Source: Nageia nagi (lineage: Eukaryota > Pinophyta). From it: 64,000 nucleotides of DNA. Positions within the stretch are counted from its first letter, which is position 1, and the number at the start of each line of letters is the position of its first letter. The notes beneath the pieces were generated by a model, which was given only the letters and a program-made list of their open reading frames with translations, had not been told where the DNA came from and did not search any database. Positions 50,301-59,300 of the stretch are shown here, piece by piece. The position numbers and the translations under genes were made by a program. The stretch is taken from contig JBITNC010000002.1 of assembly GCA_050084985.1 (NCBI GenBank), positions 28,396,001 to 28,460,000 of the forward strand. The letters are read 5' to 3'.

Positions 50301-53300
50301 GTTTTTGGAGACATTTTCTGCATGTTCAAAGTGTTTTATTGCTCAATCAGCTAGTCGTTGGAATATTCGTGCATTGTTGAGCATGTTCGGACATTTTCGA
50401 AGCTTCAAGGCAAACATCTCTCTCCTAAGGCACGTTTGATTGCAATATTTCGAGTGATCAAGAGTGAGGCCTAGTTTGGCTCATCACACCTTAGTAAACT
50501 ACGTTAAGGGTGCTATTGTAAAGATCAAATTACAATCTTGAGTGCAAATTAGCAATTTCAACCAAGCAAATACGCACATCTGGCCTAGAAGTGCAAATAC
50601 AAGTATTCAAACCCTCACAATGCCAACATTAGGATTAGGGCATCAATTACGAACTTCCACAAAAGAACAATGACAACGTTAGGATTAGGGCATCAATTAC
50701 GAACTTCCACAACACAACAATGCCAACATCTGGCTCATACATGCACGAATGAGTAAACAAACCACAACATTGCAATAGTAAAGCATACACAAGACAAATA
50801 TGGTGATCATATGCCCAACGGTTGTATATAAGATAGATGCTGATCAACAATACAATACCAACCCAAATAGGGCTGAGGTTGGCATCAAGGGAGCCAACTA
50901 GGGCACAATGTGTATCCTCAAACTAGACAGAGGGATGCGACAATCTTTCTCCCTCAGAGCCCAAATCCTCTCCACCAAAGGAGCCATCCTTTGATGCTAG
51001 AAACCACGAAAGATAGAAGCACAACCTCGAAATACCATCGAATGGGCAAGGGTGCTACACCAATGTCATAGACTAACAGGATCCCTCAACTTTCTAATCC
51101 TCCTAGATGCTGCACCTAGGGATTTGCTTAGCATTGCGCTAAGTCTCTTTTCCTCTGGACGGTATCAAAAAATATAATAAACAAGGATATCCACCTATGA
51201 GGCTCCAATGCCTTTTTACACACTTTATTGGATCTGGATCTCACCTAGGAGTCATTACCCAACTCCTCTAATCCAACGTTAGCCTCCTAAGGGCCCAGAA
51301 TGCCCAACATGGGTGCTTAGGGGTCAAGCATGTCTAACATGGGTACCTAGGTTCCATAAATGCCAACATGGGGGTCTGGAGTGCCACATATGCCCAACAT
51401 GGGTCTAGGAGCCATGCATGGGGGATAGGTATCATCATGGACTAACATGGGGGTCTAGGAGTCTCCCCAAGGTTGGTGCATGTACATAAGTGCACATCCA
51501 TTCCACCTAAGTGATATATAGACCTTGGGATTCCCACAATCATGATCGGGATCTCCAAGTACAATAAAACTCCTAATCTAAGCTTGGGATGGAGATGTCC
51601 CACTTGGGGCTCACAATGGGGTCCATTGACCCATTAAGTCTTCTATCCCAAGTCTAACTTAAAGCACAATAACAATAATGAAATATAATACAAAGGGGAA
51701 TCCGATGGATTCCATAATTATTTACATTTATGCAAGGGGGACATCATAGGTACTAGGTGTGAGAAACTCCGAATGAACCTTTGGAAATAATTGCACAATT
51801 CTAGAAATCCCCTCAAATGTGAGTGTGGTAGGTACTAGCCAGTCCTATATAGCTTGAATCTTTTACTTATCTACACGCACTCCTTCCTGGCTAATAATAT
51901 ACCCCAAGTACAAAACTTCGATCATCCCAAATTCATATTGTCTTCTTGGCATAAAACTTTTGTTGCTATAGTATCTCCAATATTGAATCCAGATGCTTCA
52001 TATGTTCCTCCCATGTCTGGCTGTAGATGAGGATATCATCGAAGAAGACTAGTACATAATTCTTGAGTTGCTCCCTATGAACTTGATTCATGGTAGATTG
52101 AAAGGTAGTTGGAGTGTTAGTCAACCCATATGGCATGACTAGGAATTCAAAGTGCCCAAAGTGACATCTGAAATTCGTCTTGTGGATATCTTCTTCTATC
52201 ATATGGATCTGATGGTATCCGAACTTCAAATCTATTTTGGAGAAATATTTAGCTCCATGGAGCTCATAAATAAGGTCATCCACCCGTGGAATAGGATATA
52301 TGTTCTTGATTGTTTTCTTGTTGAGTACTCGATAATCAATGCACATCCTCATAGTTCCATCCTTCTTCACCAAGGCAACCGAAGACGCAAAGGGGCTAGA
52401 ACTAGGCCGTATGAATCCCACGTCAAGTAACTCTTTGATGGTTCATTCAATCTCATCCTTGTAGATGTGAGGGTGCCTGTAAGGCGTGATCATCACCAAC
52501 TATGACCCTGGTTCAAACTGAATAATTGTGATGGTCCAAAATGAACCTCAAACCAAATATCAGTAAACAATAATCAAATACACAAACTAGGGTTTCCAAC
52601 ACCCCTCAAAAATGCAAACCCTACACCAACGTTAGCCCTCTAGGTAAACAACAACACTACAAGCCTGATGTCAGCCACCTAGGGCTTCCAATCACACCAA
52701 ACACCCAACAATTGCTTACAATGATGAATTAATGAATTACATACATCCACAATGTCTATACTGGAAAACTAACATAAACAAACACCACAACAATGCCACA
52801 TGTACAAACAAGGAACCAAGATGCTCAACAATGCCACAGGAATAGAATTGATAACACAAGGCTGAGATCCAATGCCCAATGACTTGTATTATGATAGGAA
52901 ATGAGCTGCAATACAAAACCTTGCTCCAAGAGCTAGACGTTGGCCTCTCAGGAGCCAACTAGGGCAAAACCACTGAGAGATCCACACTGCAATCTACCAA
53001 ACCACAGGATTAGATCCATCCCCTAAGATCTCGATTCCTCTCCATTGAAGGAGCCCTCCTCGAACCCTAGCGATGAACTAAATGGTAGAGATGCATCCTC
53101 GGAATGCAATTGGAATGGGCTTGGTGACCCACCAAAGCCGTAGATAGTCAGGGATCCCAACGCCTACCTACCCTCTAGACAACCTGCTTAGGATGTGTTG
53201 CTTAGCACCACTAAGTCTTCTGCTCGAAGGTCTGGTATCAAAAAATATAATCAACAATCTATCTAAGCAATGAGGCCCTCATGTCTATTTATACTTTCCT

Positions 53301-56300
53301 TACGTCCGAAGCTCACCTCGAAATCATCCCAAGCCCCTCTTAATCCAACGTTGGGGTCAAGGTGGTCAAACTAGCCAACCTAGGGTCATAAAGGCCCTTT
53401 ATGCTGACATGGGGGTCATAAAGGCCCTTTATGCTGACATGGGGGTCTTGGAGTGCTCAAGTGCCAATGTGGGAGTGTGGGACCATCCCCAACGTAGTGC
53501 AATCATGTTGAAATCCGTCCAACCCATAAACACATACATAGACATCAGGATTCCCACAATCCGAGATCTCCGTACAACTCAAGTCAAAACTACTACTCAG
53601 GAGGGAGATGTCCCACTTGGGCTCACAGTAGATTCCACAAGACCCATTATTATTCCTATCCTGAGTTACAATGAAGTACATGAAATTACACTATACTGAT
53701 ATATTACAATATGACCCAATGGGTCCCATTACATATTCAAGGGAAGTCACAAAGCTTCCCTTCTCAAATTGTTTGCCCTCAAGCAATGGCAAGAGATCGT
53801 AGCATATTGTCTTCCAAGAATCCTTTGATGCAATCGATTGAAGCATGCAATGGTGGAAGATAGATGTAACTTGCATCAACTCAGATAGCCGTGAAACTCC
53901 AAATCCTGGTATCTCAGTGAGTTGCAGACATTCAGGTTTGTTGTAACTATTCCTCCTAAATACATGCTCCAAGAGGAAACTTCGTAACCATGGAAGTGCA
54001 TGCACTCCTATGCTGAATTGTACCTGCAAAATCCTGGAAAAGATAATTGTTAGTGCAAAATAGGCAAGCCCTAAAGCCTCTTCAGAGAACAGATTCTCCT
54101 TAGCAACTTCAAGACTCTCATCAGTCATCTTGGCCACATCAAGCCTCAAATGTAATGATACCAATCTCTTCAGTTCCTAATGTGGGGTTCCAACCCTCCT
54201 GAACACCCAACGTGGCCCATCCATCCTTTTGTATGCCCCACGTGGTATGCCAAACTCTCCAGAAATTCAACATGGGTAATTTGGGTACCTGCATACCCAA
54301 CGTCAGCTGCCAAGCCTCCAATGGATCTAACGTGGGGGCCTCAGCTCTCCATGCTACAACGTGAGCCTTCTTGGTTCCTCAGTCAGTGACGCAACCTTTC
54401 TAGCAACCTCCTCTTTCGTCCCACACCACTCAATTATCTCCAAGAGACTGTTATCTACTTGTGGACTGTTCTCCTGTATACCCTACAATGTATGCACTCT
54501 ACCATCTACTTCGAAACTCATTGTGAGTCTCTGATAGTTGGTATGAATATCACCCAAATCGAACAGCCACTGCACTTCAAGGATGATATGGGGATGTCCC
54601 TTCAATGGATAGAGGTAAAAGTCCACTCTTACCACATAGCTCTGCAACCTCACCCCAAACTGCTCTAATATGTGATCCAACAGCATGAGTTTCCCATTGG
54701 CATTGGAAACTTGGAATCCTTCGAATCCCTTAGTCTTCAAGTTTTTTCTTTTGGCAAAGCTAATATCAATGGAATTGTGGGATGCTCCAGGGTCAATCAT
54801 CACCATCACATCATGTCCACATGCTTGTCCCACAATCTTCAATGTTAGGAACTTCTTCACTCCATGGAGGGAAGAGATCATGTTCCCTAATGTGCCCTTA
54901 GTTTGCAGTAATTCGAACTCTTCCATACCTGTACCCAATTCCAAATCCAAATCTTCTAAGTCTCTATCTGGCAATACCTCAATGAAGTGCACTTGTCCCT
55001 TCCCCAAACAACGATGCCTAGGCTCCCAAGACTTCTTGCAATGAAAAAACTTGCCCTCATGCCTCAACTTCTTCCTAGTAGCTACCTCTAACTGGTCCGT
55101 CCTGGATGATTGAGGCAACTTAGCCTTGCTAGGCCCCTCCATGATTGTTTTCCGGTTTACCATCCCCTTGGCAATCGGTCCTCCCCTAAGGGATTTGAGA
55201 ATGACCTCTAAATCGTAAGCTGCTCTAATTGCAACATCAAGGTTCCTTGGAGAGGACACCTTGACCATCCCCCTCAATGGTTCCGCCAAACCCTTGATGA
55301 AGAGGAAAGTCAATCTCACTTCCAGAATGTGATGGATCATAACGATCAACCTCTAAAACTCTGTCACAAACTCATCTACTACCTCTGTCTGTCTCAAAGT
55401 AATCAAATCTCGGAAGTAATCATTTTCTTTCTTCCAATTGAATCTCTTCACTATCCTCCTAGTGAACTCATCGAATGAAGTGATGAGTGCATACCCTTGG
55501 CTGATCACCCATGTCGCCACCACTCTAAGGCATCACCATCCAAATGTAATGATGCAAAGTTAACTGCATACTCCTCCACCATGCTAGGGTTTAGAGTGAA
55601 GTATGTCTACAGTTGGTGCAGCCATGCCCTAGCCGTCATTTTCTTCTCATCAAACATAGGAACCTACATTTTATTGATCTTGTACTGTAGATCCCTCTTA
55701 TCTTCCCACTGACCTCTTGAATGTCATTGGCCCTATGTGTAGCCACCCTTCAGCCCCAATAGCTCTAAGTAACCATTAAAGCCAACATAGTGTATTCTCT
55801 AAAGATCTTATTCAATTCTAACGGACTAGTTGCTTTGCTCTTTGAAGCCTCCCTAGCCTTTTGTGCAAATATCGGCCTGAACGGTCTCGGAATTACTGAT
55901 TGCTCTTCCAATTTCCCAACGTCCTCCTCCAAGTACATCCCTGCTGGGGCACACAATGTGAATGGGATCTCTGAAATTTGGCTTATGGCTGATCCATCGA
56001 TCCATGGTAAGTGGACTCCCTATTCATGCTCCTCGTCCTCCTCAGGCTAGGCTCGTAATTTGTCTGGTCTTCATCAAAAGACTCATCTCTGTCATTTCCA
56101 GCCGATCGTGGGTCACTTGACCTCCCCTAGCATGACGTGGTGTCTCATGGCTCTCCCTAGCCTGGCGTGGGTCCTCTCTCTCACCCCTAGCCCCACGTGT
56201 ATGGTGTCTACCTCCCTTGGTTGGTCGTGGGTCCTCTAGGTCCTTCGAATCATGGCGATGAACCCTTGGCTCTCCTCTGCCATGTCGTCTATGTCTTCCT

Positions 56301-59300
56301 GTCGCTTCAGGCTCTTCAGGTTCTCCCAAAAACCTGGATAACTTTTGGGTCAAGTTGTTCACATCCTTGGACTTGCTGTGCATAGCCGACATCATCACAT
56401 TGAATTTTCGTTCAACAGTGGATTCCTATTTTGGAGTGGGATTCCTCGGACCCAATCTATGTCTCTCTCTTTGCACCTCATGGGCAGCACCTTCATCACC
56501 AAATAACCTTTCCTCTGCGGAATCATTGGCCCATTGCTATCTCTCCTCATTCAAGATGGCCCGATCCGATGCCTCCTCAGATCTACTGCTCTTCCTAGCA
56601 AACGTCATCTTCTTGCTGGATCAGGTGTAATAACAACGAATCTTGGGTCTCATGCACAAGCTTGCAGGATCCAAGCTCTGATACCACTTGTGATGGTCCA
56701 AAATAAACCTTAAACAAAATATCAATAAACAATAATCAAATACACAAACTAGGGTTTCCAACACACTCAAAAATGCAAACCTTACACCAACATTGGCCCT
56801 CTATGGAACACAACACTACAAGCCTGATGTCAACCTCCTAGGGCTTCCAATCACACCAGAGACCCAACGATTGCTTACAATGATGAATTAATGAATTACA
56901 TACATCCACAATGTCTATACAAGAAAACTAACATAAACAAACACCACAACAATGCCACATGTACAAACAAGGAACCAAGATGCTCAACAATGTCACAAGA
57001 ATAGAATTGATAACACAAAGCTGACATCCAATGCTCAACGACTTAGATTATGATAGGAAATGAGCTGCAATACAAAACTTTGCTCCAAGAGCTAAACATT
57101 GGCCTCATAAGAGCCAACAAGGACAAAACCACTAAGAGATCCTCACTGCAATCTACTGAACCACAGGATTAGATCCACCCCCTCAGACCTTGATTCCTCT
57201 CCACTGAAGGAGCCCTCCTAGAACCCTAGCGACCAAATGAATGGTAGAGATGTATCCTTGGAATGCCACCGGAATGGGCTTGGTGACCCAAAAAAGTCAT
57301 AGATAGTCATGGATCCCAACGATTGCCTACCCTCTAAACGCCCTGTCTAGGATGTGTTGCTTAGCACTGCTAAGTCTTCTGTCCGAAGGTTTGGTACCAA
57401 AAAATATAATCTAAGCAATGAGGCCCTCATGTCTATTTATACTCTCCTTATGTCCGGAGCTCACCTCAAAATCATCCCAAGCCCCTCTTAATCCAACGTT
57501 AGGGTCAAGATGGTCAAACCAGCCAATGTGGGGGTCATAAAGGCCCTTTATGCTAACGTGGGGGTCCTAGAGTGCTCAAGTGCCAACATGGAAGTGTGGG
57601 CCACTCCCCAACGCAGTGCAATCATGTTGAAGTCCAATCAACCCACAAACACATACATAGACATCGGGATTCCCACAATCTAGAATCTCTGTACAACTCA
57701 CAAGCCAAAACTACTACTTAGGAGGGAGACGTCCCACTTGGGCTCACAGTGGGGTCCATAGGACCCATTATTATTCCTGTCCTGAGTTACAATGAAGTAC
57801 ATGAAAACACACTATTTTGATATATTACAAGATGACAATGGGTCCCATTACATATTCAAGGGGGGCGTCACCATAATGTGCTCAAACCCTTTGTGTGGTG
57901 GTAGCCCCTTGGTCATATCCCCAAAAACATGCTGGCATTTTTACAGGATCTCTTGGATCTTATCAGGGGGAGTGATTTCTCCTTTGTGGGTGGACATGGG
58001 CCTGCCTTTGATCATGAGAAAGGCGGCACCATAAATCATGTCTCCCTTTTGGTCCTTCTCCATCTTGTGCGTAGATACTAATTGTGGAAGAACTTCCATT
58101 CATCCTACCATCAGTTTTCCCCTATGTGAAATTCTCCTTTCACCATTCTGCTTCCGTCTCAACCCAACGTCCTTCAGATATGGCCATCTCGATTCCTCCC
58201 TTCGATTCTCCTTACTAGGACATGATGCATGAGGTTCCTTGTTGACTTTTTGTGCAAACACTTCCCTCTTGGTATCCTCCAACAACGTAGCTCTTTGAAT
58301 GGCCTCCTTGAGCGTGGGGGGTGAGAATGCCTTAGTGAGGCTTTTCAATGGCTCCTTCAACCCTTCCATGAACAAAGATGTTAACTCCCTTTGCGAAATA
58401 TGGGTGATCATGGCAACGTTTTGTTGAAAATCCTAGATATAGGGCTCCAACTTTGTTTGTTGCGTTACAGCTACCAGATCCACAAAATATTCTTCATACC
58501 TCATATCAAATCGATCCAGAATTCGTTGGCTGAATTCTTCGAATGTGCAGATGAAGCTATGGTCGTGGGTGTCTTCCTCATGGCACCACCAATCATGCAC
58601 CATCCCATCCAACTGGATGATGGCAATCTTAACAGATTCAGCCTCTCTTTACCTATTGGGGGCAAAGAAAGCCTTCAATTTACTCACCCAAAACCTAGTC
58701 GTAGGGTTACCTTCACCATTGAATTTAGGGATTTTGTCAAAACCCCTAATATTTTCTTGCATCGTTTGTGGCTTTGGTGTTTCCTAGTTCAAGGTTTCCC
58801 CAATACTCCTGAGAACTAACCCCTTTTCTGAAGGCTTTCAAATTCTTCTAGTAGATTGGATCCAACAAATAATGTGGCCATGGAGATGGAGGTGGCCGCT
58901 GTGATCGACGACCATGGATGCTTGGCGTACAACCCCTTATTCTCCCAACATCTCCCTCTTCTTGCACAACATCTTGATGATCCAACTCCTTGAGTAGTTT
59001 CTTCATGATCTCCATGGTGGCCTCTATTTTTCCATACTAATTACAGATTTGAAAGGCTTGCTCCTTTCCATCTTCATAGGATGGCAAGATCAAGCTCTGA
59101 TACCATTGTAATATGACAAACTATTCTTCGTTCCAAATTTATTAAGCAATTAGCAAATTAGCAAGAAATGAAATAAATCTAACATTCACACCACAAAAAT
59201 ATACCAACGCATAACAAAAATGGGGGAGAAATGCCAACGTCTCAATATTAAGCATGAAATGAGTAGAATACAACCACAATAGCCCAAGAGGGTTGATGTG

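Larger units (their letters stand above)
38760..50488 (+). mobile_element. Solo LTR P4 (about 1.36 kb net), carrying element D
   Basis: Starts TGTAATGTCCCC at 38760 and ends CTCATCACA at 50488. Flanks CCTTC and CCTTA match at 4 of 5 bases, and removal restores the element B frame. The right half has CGCCTATAAAAGGACTC near 49840, a likely LTR TATA box. Element D with its own TSD splits it at 38986/49352. The 38760-38986 part and the 49357-50488 part hold no coding. Confidence 0.8.
52527..57872 (-). mobile_element. Gypsy element C (gag + protease only), 5.35 kb, exact TSD ATAAT
   Basis: LTRs 52527-53751 (1225 bp) and 56689-57872 (1184 bp) start TGTGATGGTCC and end near GTCACA. Exact ATAAT repeats flank it (52522-52526, 57873-57877). 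The PBS is at 56675-56686. The internal region (2.9 kb) has gag and protease (54483-56608) and a non-coding part (53752-54480) with CCACGTTGGG-type motifs. No RT, RNase H or integrase is present, so it cannot move alone. Confidence 0.9.

Noticed and set aside
53691-54164. 157-codon minus-strand frame with a protein-like look
   Set aside because: It spans the element C LTR/internal boundary (53751) and matches no known domain; I treat it as non-coding element sequence, although captured sequence cannot be fully excluded.
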